Source of the DNA: an uncultured Vampirovibrio sp.
GTDB taxonomy: Bacteria > Cyanobacteriota > Vampirovibrionia > Gastranaerophilales > Gastranaerophilaceae
NCBI GenBank assembly: GCA_910577635.1
Contig: CAJTNR010000008.1
Coordinates: 18,723 to 73,359, forward strand
DNA: 54,637 bases
Reading direction: 5' to 3'
Shown here: positions 25,434 to 33,660 of the stretch, one piece after another
Layout: each line of letters opens with the position of its first letter
How positions within the stretch are numbered: the stretch's first letter is position 1
The notes under the pieces: model-generated
What the model saw: the letters and a program-made list of their open reading frames with translations, nothing else
Told to the model about the DNA's origin: nothing
Databases searched by the model: none
Made by a program: the position numbers and the translations under genes

Positions 25434-26264
25434 TTATTTTTTATAACGTTTTCCATAAACTTCATGAACATTCTCAATTGATAAAAAAGCATCTTTATCA
25501 ACAGAAGCAACAACTTCTCTCAGTTTATAAAGCTCAATTCTTGGAACAACACAGTAAATCATTGTTTTTTTAGCTTTAGAGTATCCTCCTTGAGCTTCAA
25601 TATAAGTTACTGTTTTATTTAAGTTTTTAATTATAGCTGAACCAAGTTCATGCCCTTTATCAGATACAATTCTTATGGATTTTTCTTCACTTAAACCTTG
25701 AACTATTGTATCAATTGCCCTGTATGCAACTAAGTAAGTAAGAGTTGAATACATTGCTTGTTCCCAGCCGTATAAAAAACCCGCACAGGCAAATATGAAA
25801 ATATTAATAAACATAATAATTTCACCTACTGAATAAGGCATTTTTTTGGATACTTTCATAGCAAGAATTTCTGTTCCATCTAAACAACTGTTGTTTTTAA
25901 GAACCAAACCAACTCCAACTCCTAAAATTCCACCGCCAAATAAAGCCGATAGGAGTAAATCATGGGTAACAGGGTTAATGTTAGTTGAAATTATATTAAC
26001 AAAAAAAGCAAGAGCACTTACGCTGTATAAAGCTAGGACTATAAATTTTTTACCGAATTCACTAAGCGCTAAAAGCAAAAAGGGAATATTTAAAACTACA
26101 AGAAACATTCCAAGGTTTAGTTTGGTAATATAGCTTGCCATAATTGAGATACCGACAATTCCCCCGTCAATAATTTTATTGGGGACTAAAAAACATTCAA
26201 GTGCAAAAGCTGCTAAAAACGCACCCAGAGTGCAGAATATTATATTTATACTTATTTCTTTCAT
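25434..26264 (-). CDS. YitT-family membrane protein (DUF161 plus DUF2179)
   Basis: 276 aa. Five to six transmembrane helices lie in the first about 180 residues (FCTLGAFLAAFALECFLVP, ALYSVSALAFFVNII, LLLSALFGGGILGVGVGLVL, IIMFINIFIFACAGFLYG). A cytoplasmic DUF2179 domain follows (SIRIVSDKGHELGSAII...VHEVYG). IDGGIVGISI is typical. Transport function is not established for the family. Minus-strand TATCAT (26272-26277) ends 7 nt before the ATG, overlapping the promoter of the divergent gene. Confidence 0.93.
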   Translation of the reverse strand: MKEISINIIFCTLGAFLAAFALECFLVPNKIIDGGIVGISIMASYITKLNLGMFLVVLNIPFLLLALSEFGKKFIVLALYSVSALAFFVNIISTNINPVTHDLLLSALFGGGILGVGVGLVLKNNSCLDGTEILAMKVSKKMPYSVGEIIMFINIFIFACAGFLYGWEQAMYSTLTYLVAYRAIDTIVQGLSEEKSIRIVSDKGHELGSAIIKNLNKTVTYIEAQGGYSKAKKTMIYCVVPRIELYKLREVVASVDKDAFLSIENVHEVYGKRYKK

Positions 26265-26271
26265 AATTTTT

Positions 26272-26281
26272 ATGATAGAAT
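26272..26281. promoter_or_regulatory. Overlapping divergent -10 boxes of yitT and the binding-protein gene
   Basis: On + the extended -10 TGATAGAAT (26273-26281) ends 6 nt before the ATG at 26288. On minus TATCAT (26277-26272) ends 7 nt before the ATG at 26264. The boxes overlap by two bases and only 23 bp separate the start codons. Both are predicted leaderless. Confidence 0.6.
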
Positions 26282-26287
26282 AATTTT

Positions 26288-27091
26288 ATGAAAAAGTACA
26301 TAGTTTTAATGTTAATTTTTGTTATGACTTTTTTTTGTTCTGCCTGTTCAAAAAAACGGGAGTTAAACGACCTTGAAACAATTAAAGAAAGAGGTTATTT
26401 AATTGTCGGGGTTAAAGAAGACTCGCCGCCTTTCGGCTTTTATAAGGACGAAAAGCTTACAGGGATTGATATTGAATTATCTAAATATATTGCTGATAAT
26501 ATTTTCGATAATCCTTATTATACAAATATAAAATTTGTAAGTGTAACTCCGCAGAATCGTTTTTCAAAACTTAACTCAGGTGAAGTTGATTTTTTAGCAG
26601 CAATAGTAAGTATTAATGATAAAAGAAAACTTATAATTGATTTTTCAATCCCTTACTTTAGCACAGGACAAAAAATCATGGTGAATAAAGATTCTAAGAT
26701 TTCTCACTTAAGTTATTTTAACACCAAAGGGACAATTGCTGTTATCCTTGGTACAACCGGGGAGAATGTTTTGCATCTTGCTGCTCCTAATGCTAGAATT
26801 GTAGCTGTTAGAACATATAAAGAAGCAGTTAATCTTCTTGAGAATAATTTGGTTGATGCTGTCTTAGGGGATGATTGTGTTTTAAAAGGCTACAACGATG
26901 GACGTTTTCGCATTATCAACCGAGCTTATTCTAAAGAATACTATGCAGTTGCGCTTCGAAAATCTGATAAATCCAAAGAATTGCTTCAAGTTGTTAATAC
27001 TTCAATTACTTCTTTTTTGGATGATAAAAAGATGAATGCATTAAAAAGAGAATATGGTTTGTCAAATACTCCTAAATTACTTGTAGAATAG
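26288..27091 (+). CDS. Amino-acid ABC transporter substrate-binding lipoprotein
   Basis: 267 aa. A lipoprotein signal peptide ends with the Cys-rich FFCSACSKK (lipidated Cys about residue 17 or 20). The type 3 solute-binding domain has DLETIKERGYLIVGVKEDSPPFGFY, GIDIELSKYIA, NRFSKLNSGEVDFLAAIVSI and AVLGDDCVLKGY. It would bind a polar amino acid outside the cell membrane. No permease or ATPase gene is adjacent, so the transporter is encoded elsewhere. Confidence 0.93.
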   Translation: MKKYIVLMLIFVMTFFCSACSKKRELNDLETIKERGYLIVGVKEDSPPFGFYKDEKLTGIDIELSKYIADNIFDNPYYTNIKFVSVTPQNRFSKLNSGEVDFLAAIVSINDKRKLIIDFSIPYFSTGQKIMVNKDSKISHLSYFNTKGTIAVILGTTGENVLHLAAPNARIVAVRTYKEAVNLLENNLVDAVLGDDCVLKGYNDGRFRIINRAYSKEYYAVALRKSDKSKELLQVVNTSITSFLDDKKMNALKREYGLSNTPKLLVE

Positions 27092-27095
27092 AATA

Positions 27096-27512
27096 ATGAC
27101 AGTAAAAATTGAAAAATTTAATATTTCAACACTAGGTTTCAATGATATTATAGATATCACTTCTAAAGTCCAAGGAATAGTTAGCGGCTTTGGACTAAAA
27201 GATGCTCTTTTAAATATTCAAGTTACAGCAAGTGAAGCATCTATTCTTACTCTTGAATGCGAACCTGGAATAAATGCTGATTTAGCGCAGCTTCTAGAAG
27301 AGATCGTTCCGTTAAATAAAATATATAAGCATGATGAAACCTGGCATGAAGGAAATGCTTATGCGCACCTAAAAGCTTCCCTTTTGGGTAATAATATTGC
27401 CTTAAGTGTTATAGAAGGAAGGATTGAACTTAACAGCTGGCAAAAAATCGTTCTAGTTGATTTTGATTCCAAACCCCGTGTTCGTACAATTGTTGTTTGT
27501 GTGGTATATTAG
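27096..27512 (+). CDS. YjbQ-family protein (UPF0047)
   Basis: 138 aa. WHEGNAYAHLKASLLGNNIALSVIEGRIELNSWQKIVLVDFDSKPRVRTIVV is the signature half of UPF0047, in which H, E and the GxxxLGxWQ region form a trimer active site. Members have been linked to a secondary thiamine-phosphate synthase activity; the true function is uncertain. It starts 4 bp after the binding protein. Its last codons contain the promoter of the next gene. Confidence 0.9.
   Translation: MTVKIEKFNISTLGFNDIIDITSKVQGIVSGFGLKDALLNIQVTASEASILTLECEPGINADLAQLLEEIVPLNKIYKHDETWHEGNAYAHLKASLLGNNIALSVIEGRIELNSWQKIVLVDFDSKPRVRTIVVCVVY
27502..27510 (+). promoter_or_regulatory. Extended -10 inside the yjbQ 3' end, leaderless start of pepP
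   Basis: TGGTATATT followed by 6 nt and the ATG at 27517. Confidence 0.55.
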
Positions 27513-27516
27513 TTCT

Positions 27517-29130
27517 ATGGATAGAAAAAAACAATTACAATATTACTTAAATTTAATTAAAGATAATGAAATTCTTCTTCTTAAGTCAAAAGATGCTTAT
27601 TTTAAAAACCATTACAGCCATTCTCCTCTTAATGTAATAACTAATTTTTCAGGAAGCGAAGGAGAAGCAGTAATTGAAAAAAACGGAAGGATTACTCTTT
27701 TTGTTGATACAAGGTATCATATCCTATCTCAAAAACAGGCGTTTTCAGATGTCAGCCTATACAAGATGTCTTTAGGGGAAACTTTTTTGGATGCATTTAA
27801 AAAAGTTTATAAAAAAGATACGATTCTTCATCTGCCTTATGATATTAATCTTGTTGAGTATATGAAATTGAGTGAATATTTTGATTTAAGGACTTATAAG
27901 CTCAAAAAAAGTTTTTTAAAAAATGATGATTACAATAAAAAAGCTTCTATTTATTTAATTGATAAAAAAATTAATGAAAGTGAGTTTTTGTATAAAATTG
28001 AAAAACTAAAAAACTCAAGCATTGAAGTTGATAGAACAATTATTTTTAATCTTGATATTATCGCTTATTTAACCAATTTGAGAAGTTTTCAAATGAAGCA
28101 TTCTTCTTTGTTTAAATCAATTTTGTATCTTGATTATAAAAATTCTAATTATATTCTTTTTCTTGATAAAATTCCTAAAAAAATTAATATTAAAGGTTTG
28201 AACTTTCAAAAACTGGATGAGTTTGCAGCTTTTATTCAATCTCAAGAAGATAAAATTTATATTGAATATAAAGATATTGCACTTGATAAGTTTTTATCAA
28301 TTAAAAAACCTTGTGAAATCAAAAAAAACCAAGCTCCTTTAATTGCCTCAATTAAATCGATTGGAGCAATAGAAGCAATGAAAAAAGCTTCTAATAAACT
28401 TGATAATGCGATTTTTAACTTTAAAAATCAACTTAAAGAAGGGTTATCTGAGCTTCAACTGGTGGAAATGTTTGAAAATGAACTTATAAAACAAAAAGCC
28501 AGCACAACTTCTTTTAAAACCATTCTTTCAATTAACGAAAACACCGCTTCAATTCATTATTCAAGTTATGATAAAGAAAAGCTTTTAAAACCGGAATCAT
28601 TATTACTGCTTGATTGCGGGGCGTATTATAAAGACGGTTTTGCAACAGATATTACAAGAACTTTTTATTTTGGAGTTAATCCTCCTATTTTATATAAAAA
28701 GATATATACAAGTGTCTTAAAAGCTTTTATAATGGGTTTTTTATCAAAAGAAAAAGAAGCAAAAAACCTTGATAAGCTTATAAGAGACTATTTGAGTCAA
28801 TTCAACAAAGAAGGCTTCTACTTTAACCACGGATTAGGACACGGTATCGGCACAAGCTGTCATCAAAGTCCTCCTTGTCTTAGCATAAATTCTACTGATA
28901 CAATTAATCCTTATCAAACACACTCAATTGAGCCTGGCTTGTATGGGAAAAAAGGCGATTTGGAGTTTGGTGTTCGAATTGAGAATTGTGTTTATTTTGA
29001 TTTAAATCATAAACGTTTTTCTTTATCCAATTATCCTTTTGAAGAAATTTTAATTGATTATTCTCTTCTTAACAAACAAGAAAAAGATTTTATCCAAAAC
29101 TGGCAGGGTAGTTTTTATGGAAACAATTGA
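27517..29130 (+). CDS. Xaa-Pro aminopeptidase-like metallopeptidase (M24B)
   Basis: 537 aa from MDRKKQLQYYLNL. The creatinase N-terminal domains cover about 1-300. The pita-bread peptidase domain is C-terminal, with dimetal ligands in LLLLDCGAYYKDG (Asp), TDITRT (Asp), GLGHGIGTSCHQ (His), THSIEPGLYG (Glu) and GVRIENCVYF (Glu). It removes N-terminal residues ahead of proline, in the cytoplasm. I prefer the ATG at 27517 because of the -10 six bases upstream; the extension to 27457 runs through yjbQ. Confidence 0.93.
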   Translation: MDRKKQLQYYLNLIKDNEILLLKSKDAYFKNHYSHSPLNVITNFSGSEGEAVIEKNGRITLFVDTRYHILSQKQAFSDVSLYKMSLGETFLDAFKKVYKKDTILHLPYDINLVEYMKLSEYFDLRTYKLKKSFLKNDDYNKKASIYLIDKKINESEFLYKIEKLKNSSIEVDRTIIFNLDIIAYLTNLRSFQMKHSSLFKSILYLDYKNSNYILFLDKIPKKINIKGLNFQKLDEFAAFIQSQEDKIYIEYKDIALDKFLSIKKPCEIKKNQAPLIASIKSIGAIEAMKKASNKLDNAIFNFKNQLKEGLSELQLVEMFENELIKQKASTTSFKTILSINENTASIHYSSYDKEKLLKPESLLLLDCGAYYKDGFATDITRTFYFGVNPPILYKKIYTSVLKAFIMGFLSKEKEAKNLDKLIRDYLSQFNKEGFYFNHGLGHGIGTSCHQSPPCLSINSTDTINPYQTHSIEPGLYGKKGDLEFGVRIENCVYFDLNHKRFSLSNYPFEEILIDYSLLNKQEKDFIQNWQGSFYGNN

Positions 29131-29896
29131 AATTACGAGTTTGCAAAACGATTTGATTAAAGAAATCGTAAAGCTTAAAAATCCTAAGTATAGAAAAGAA
29201 AAAAAATTGATACTTGCAGATGGCAATAAAACTATTGAAGGTTTTATTGAGGATGATATTGAATTTGAATATTTGTTTATAAAAAAAACGGATAATAAAT
29301 ACAAAAATATTAAAACAAAAAACCTTGTCTATGTTACAGATGCAATTCTTGCTAAAATTTCAACAACTATAACGCCGGCAAATGTTGTAGGCGTTATTAA
29401 GGAAAAAGAAATTGATAAAAATATCTTTTTTAATTTATCAAAAATTGCTTTAATTGAAGATATTAAAGATCCCGGGAATTTAGGAACAATTATAAGAAGC
29501 GCTTGTGCTTTTTCAATCGAAGGGATAATTCTATTTGGAAACTGTGTGGATCTGTATAACTCAAAGACCATAAGAGCAACAACACAGAATATTTTCAAAA
29601 TCCCAATAATTCAAACAAGAGATATCGATTTTTTATATAAACTTAAAAAAAGCCATAAGTTTATTTCAACCGTAGTTGATTCAAATAAAGATTTTTTTGA
29701 TTACAAATTCAATAAAAATTTTGTCATAATGTTTGGTTCTGAAGCATGCGGACTTAGTGATAAAATTATTGAGTTAAGTGATGAAAAATTGACTTTTTTA
29801 ATGGATAATAATGTAGAATCCTTAAACCTCGGGGTTTGCGCTTCTGTTGCTTTTGCTTTAATTAAGCAAAAAGAAGAAATTGGGAAAATAAATTAG
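29117..29896 (+). CDS. TrmH/SpoU-family RNA 2'-O-methyltransferase
   Basis: 259 aa. It has the three SPOUT motifs: IEDIKDPGNLGTIIRSA, MFGSEACGLS and ESLNLGVCASVAFAL. A short N-terminal substrate-binding domain (about 1-105) fits the RlmB/TsnR-like group, which methylates rRNA or tRNA ribose. The ATG at 29117 has AGGGT upstream and overlaps the end of the peptidase by 14 bp, so the genes are coupled. Exact target unknown. Confidence 0.92.
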   Translation: METIEITSLQNDLIKEIVKLKNPKYRKEKKLILADGNKTIEGFIEDDIEFEYLFIKKTDNKYKNIKTKNLVYVTDAILAKISTTITPANVVGVIKEKEIDKNIFFNLSKIALIEDIKDPGNLGTIIRSACAFSIEGIILFGNCVDLYNSKTIRATTQNIFKIPIIQTRDIDFLYKLKKSHKFISTVVDSNKDFFDYKFNKNFVIMFGSEACGLSDKIIELSDEKLTFLMDNNVESLNLGVCASVAFALIKQKEEIGKIN

Positions 29897-29928
29897 CTAA
29901 AATATTTATTGCAACAATAAAAAAAATA

Positions 29929-29937
29929 TGATATTAT
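29929..29937 (+). promoter_or_regulatory. Extended -10 promoter of the pilin/mtnP operon
   Basis: TGATATTAT predicts a start near 29944, 30 nt before the ATG at 29974. Confidence 0.5.
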
Positions 29938-29973
29938 ATATTAGTTAATATACTTACTTGACGAGGGTCGAAA

Positions 29974-30171
29974 ATGCGTATACAACCTGTAATTGGCAGA
30001 TATAGCAATGTGAAAAAAACTAATAATCAAACAAGATTTGAAAGTAACAACACAGCATTTGCCCACAGGGGAGTTCATCGCTATAGCGGTAATTGCAGCG
30101 CAGATTTAGCCTATGCAAGTATAGTAGATGCTAATATAGCAAGAGATTTACGTTTAATGGGTTTAATATAA
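29974..30171 (+). CDS. Hypothetical small protein
   Basis: 65 aa: MRIQPVIGRYSNVKK then NQTRFESNN and a short helical tail. GAGGG precedes the ATG. The opening resembles that of the protein at 49663 (MKIQNINTRNSFKGS): a basic MxIQ start followed by an aromatic motif. No known domain. It leads an operon with a prepilin. Confidence 0.65.
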   Translation: MRIQPVIGRYSNVKKTNNQTRFESNNTAFAHRGVHRYSGNCSADLAYASIVDANIARDLRLMGLI

Positions 30172-30197
30172 ACTCTTTATTTTTAAAAGGTGGAAAT

Positions 30198-30953
30198 ATG
30201 AAAAAAGCTTTTACTTTGGCTGAGATAATGATTGTTTTAACAGTCATTGGTGTTTTAACGGCAATATTGCTTCCTGTGGCATTCCAGGCAGCCCCGGATG
30301 AGGATGTCATGAAATTTAAAAAGGCTAATTCTACATTAGGAACTTTAGTCCGTGAATTGGTAAATTCAGATAGATACTATAAAAATGGTGATTTAGGTAC
30401 AAAGTATGATGGTACTTTGCTTAAGGATAATACAGATGCACATGTTAAATATTTCTGTAATTCCTTAGCAGATATTATGTCCACCAAATCTGTTAATTGT
30501 GTTAATTCTAATGGTTCAGGAACCTACAGAAGAACAATTAATGCCAATAACGGAGATCCTACAGCAGCACTTCTTAATCAATTAAAACTTGATGTTGATA
30601 CTGATTGTTCTAATGTTCAAAGTGTAATAAAATCGCCTCAGATTGTAAGTTCTGATAGTATAAGCTGGTTTGAAGCAAACCCCCAATATACATTTGGTGA
30701 ATATTATCCAGGTACAACTGTAAGACTCTTTACAGCTCCTGCAAATAGCGGCGGAGCAACCGGAGTTCCAGGCAGAGCAGAGCTTCGTGACAAATTTGGA
30801 AATGATGCTGTTTATAAAGTAATTTGTTTTGATGTAGATACATATGGAAGCGGTGAGCGTCCTTTTGGATACGGAATTAGAGCAGATGGAAAAATCATCC
30901 CAGGTAAAAGAGCAGATGATTGGTTATTAAAAGCAGCACAAAAGAATAATTAA
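30198..30953 (+). CDS. Type IV pilin-like prepilin
   Basis: 251 aa. The class III signal sequence MKKAFTLAEIMIVLTVIGVLTAILLP is cleaved before Phe by prepilin peptidase, and the mature N-terminus is a hydrophobic alpha helix with Glu at mature position 5. The globular C-terminal domain is rich in G, N, D and T, with several Cys (YFCNSL, VNCVNS, TDCSN, VICFD) that may form disulfides. Pseudopilin or minor pilin role is inferred. RBS AAAGGTGG. Confidence 0.9.
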   Translation: MKKAFTLAEIMIVLTVIGVLTAILLPVAFQAAPDEDVMKFKKANSTLGTLVRELVNSDRYYKNGDLGTKYDGTLLKDNTDAHVKYFCNSLADIMSTKSVNCVNSNGSGTYRRTINANNGDPTAALLNQLKLDVDTDCSNVQSVIKSPQIVSSDSISWFEANPQYTFGEYYPGTTVRLFTAPANSGGATGVPGRAELRDKFGNDAVYKVICFDVDTYGSGERPFGYGIRADGKIIPGKRADDWLLKAAQKNN

Positions 30954-30962
30954 AGGTTAAAA

Positions 30963-31754
30963 ATGGAAAATAAAAATTTAGCTTCAATTGGAATATTTGG
31001 TGGTTCAGGTTTTTATAAATTTCTTGATAACATTGAAGAAATCAACATAGAAACTCCTTATGGAAAAACTTCAGATGCTATAATGCTGGGTGTTATTGCA
31101 GGAAGAAAAGTTGCTTTTATGCCAAGGCATTCAAGAAACCACACAATTGCCCCTCATAATGTCAATTATAGAGCTAATGTTTGGGCAATGAAATCCATTG
31201 GATGTAAAGCTGTAATTTCTCCTTGTGCTGCTGGATCCTTGCAAAAACACGTAAAACCGGGTGATATTGTTTTTTGTGATCAATATATCAACTGGACATC
31301 AGGAAGATTGGACACTTTTTTTGATAAAGAAGATATCCAGCATATTTCAGCTGCTGAACCATATTGTCCTGAGCTTCGAAAGACTGCAATCGATTGTGCT
31401 AAAAAACTTGGATATTCAATCCATGAAAAGGGAACAGTTGTTGTAGTTCAGGGGCCTAGATTTTCAACTAAAGCTGAGAGCAAATTTTTTACAAATCAAG
31501 GCTGGGAAGTGATTAATATGACCCAATACCCGGAAGCTCACTTAGTTAAAGAACTTAATATGTGCCCTTTGAATATTTCATTAATAACTGATTATGATGC
31601 AGGGCTTGTTGGAGATTGCAATCCTGTTTCTCATCAGGAAGTTATGAAAGTGTTCAGTAATAATATAATAAAACTTCAAAAATTGTTATTCTCAATTGTC
31701 GAGAATATTGATGAGAATAGGACTTGTTCTTGTAATAATATTGCTAAGTGGTAA
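30963..31754 (+). CDS. mtnP: S-methyl-5'-thioadenosine phosphorylase
   Basis: 263 aa. It splits MTA with phosphate into adenine and 5-methylthioribose-1-phosphate, recycling the by-product of polyamine and SAM chemistry. The motifs are GIFGGSGFYKF (phosphate site), MPRHSRNHTIAPHNVNYRANVWA, INMTQYPEAHLVKEL and LITDYDAG. The Asp of TDYDAG favours 6-aminopurines. Nine bases separate it from the prepilin gene; yggT follows in 23 bp. It pairs metabolically with metK at 50320. Confidence 0.94.
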   Translation: MENKNLASIGIFGGSGFYKFLDNIEEINIETPYGKTSDAIMLGVIAGRKVAFMPRHSRNHTIAPHNVNYRANVWAMKSIGCKAVISPCAAGSLQKHVKPGDIVFCDQYINWTSGRLDTFFDKEDIQHISAAEPYCPELRKTAIDCAKKLGYSIHEKGTVVVVQGPRFSTKAESKFFTNQGWEVINMTQYPEAHLVKELNMCPLNISLITDYDAGLVGDCNPVSHQEVMKVFSNNIIKLQKLLFSIVENIDENRTCSCNNIAKW

Positions 31755-31777
31755 TTTAAAATATAAAGGATAATTTA

Positions 31778-32044
31778 ATGGGGATAACATATGCTGTAGC
31801 TAGAATATTTGATTTAATCTTTTTAGTTTTGTTTATAACTATTCTATTATCCTGGTTTCCTAATATTAAATGGGAAAATGAGCCTTTTCGATCTATGAGA
31901 GCTTTTAGTGAAATTTTTCTGGCTCCTTTTAGAAAATTGATTCCTCCTATTGGAATGGTTGACATTTCCCCTATTGTTGCTTTTTTTCTTTTAAGTTTAT
32001 TGAGAAATGCAATTATTTTAGTTTTGCTAAAATTAGGACTGTAA
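31778..32044 (+). CDS. YggT-family membrane protein
   Basis: 88 aa with two transmembrane helices (IFDLIFLVLFITILLSW and ISPIVAFFLLSLLRNAIILVLL) joined by a loop ending FLAPFRKLIPPIG, the YggT signature. Found next to cell-division or envelope genes in many bacteria, including cyanobacteria; precise role not settled. Confidence 0.9.
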   Translation: MGITYAVARIFDLIFLVLFITILLSWFPNIKWENEPFRSMRAFSEIFLAPFRKLIPPIGMVDISPIVAFFLLSLLRNAIILVLLKLGL

Positions 32045-32102
32045 TAATTTTTTTCAGTTGTTTTATATACTTGTAGAAAATATCTTAAGGACAAGTATTC
32101 AT

Positions 32103-33640
32103 ATGAGACTTAATTGTAACCATGATTTAAAATTCCAGGGAATAACTGCAATAAGAGCGGTTAGTGATTCTCACCAGGAAACAAGAAAGGAGGCTCAATT
32201 AATTTCAAGGGTTATAAAACAATCAAAAACTAAAGACAATATACTTTTTCTCAACTGTGGAGATTTATTTTGCGGTGTTTACCCTAGAGAATCAATGATT
32301 GATACTTATTTAAAATTTAAAGAGCTTGCCCCTAATGTCGAAATTGTTGCAACTATTGGTAATAACGATTCAATAAGCCAAAAGGACAAGTATTTTAATT
32401 CCAACAAAGCTTTGCAATATAATTCCATTGATTTTTTGAAAAAAACAATCGAAAAATTTGAATCAAAAGGAATAAATGTTGTTTGTTCCAATATTGTCGA
32501 TAAAACTACTAATAATTATCCCGGCTGGATTAAACCCTATAGTATTGTTGAGAGGGACGGAGATAGAATTTTATATCTGGTTTTTGTATTGATAGATTAG
32601 ATAATAAAGCCTTAAATATTAATGTTTTAAGTAATAGCGAGGCTATAAATAAACTGCAGCAATATATTGAACTTGAAAAACCGGATTCGGTTATAATTCT
32701 TAATCATGATTATCTTGATTCAAGTGTCAACATCCACTCTCTTTTTCATCCGGATTTAATTATAGGAGGGCACGACCACAACAGAATTCCTATGGATAAA
32801 AAAAGAAGGATATTCTATCCCGGGTCGTTTTCCAGTTCAATGTTTGAAATTGATTTAAAAATTAAAGATAATGTAAGCAAAATATTGAGTTTAAATGAAA
32901 TTAAAACTGAAAATGTAAAAATTTTGCCTGAACTTGATAAACTTGTATCATATTATGAGAAAGACTGCAAGTTAAACGAGGTCATTGCTCAATCTACTTT
33001 GGATTTAGCGAAGCTCTATGCTCATCCTTGCCCTTTGGGAGGGTTTTTGGCTGATGGAATAAAAGATAAGACCGAATCTGATATTGCATTTTTTGCATCC
33101 AATATTATAAGAGTCCCCTTGAGATACAAAGAAAACGGGAATATTAAAAACTATGATTTAAGAAAGGTAATTACTTTTGATTCAACTATTCAAAAGGCTG
33201 AGCTAAACACAGATGCTCTTAAGGAAGTTTTTAACAGTGCGCTTAGAAATAGAGTTTTATTAGGAGAGCAAAATTCAACATTTTTGCAGTTTTCAACCAA
33301 TGTTGGGGTTGAAGTGGATATTGACAAAATAAACAAAACTTGTACGCTTAAACAAATCTATATTAACAATACTCCTTTATTAGACGATAATCAAAATCCT
33401 ATTTATCCTGATAAAAAGTTTATATGTGCTTTTGATAACTTTATTCCCAATGATAATCGCTCTAAATTATTGCAGGAAGCAAAAAAAGAAGACTTTAAAG
33501 ATGAAAATTATAATAATTATCGATTTGATAAATTGCTGTTTGAATTATTGCAGGAAGCACCAAAAAAATACGAAAAAGGTATGGTTTATCCTTCTTTTAA
33601 ATTAATTGAAAAGAATATTGAGCAAAAAGCAGTGTTATAG
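32103..33640 (+). pseudogene. 5'-nucleotidase/UDP-sugar hydrolase family protein, frameshifted
   Basis: Two reading frames together make one protein. The first (32103-32600) has the metallophosphatase motifs VSDSHQE, NCGDLF and GNND, and ends DRILYLVFVLID-stop. A shift near 32574-32586 opens the second frame, which continues GFCIDRLDNKAL..., LNHDYLDS, GGHDHNR and a 5'-nucleotidase C-terminal domain (PLGGFLADGIKD...ASNIIRVPL) to 33640. One missing base around TATCTGG would explain it. Either a real inactivating mutation or a sequencing error. No signal peptide, so a cytoplasmic nucleotide/sugar-phosphate hydrolase is implied. AAGGA lies upstream of the ATG. Confidence 0.8.
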
Positions 33641-33656
33641 TTAACACTGCTTTTTT
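33624..33656. terminator. Strong bidirectional terminator
   Basis: AAAAAGCAGTGTTA (33624-33637) pairs perfectly over 14 bp with TAACACTGCTTTTT (33642-33655) around a 4-nt loop. It uses the last codons of the upstream + gene and serves fabF on the minus strand. Confidence 0.9.
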
Positions 33657-33660
33657 AGAG

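Noticed and set aside
32058..32102. Longer start for the 5'-nucleotidase gene
   Set aside because: The upstream extension has no ribosome site or family similarity, while ATG 32103 has AAGGA upstream.
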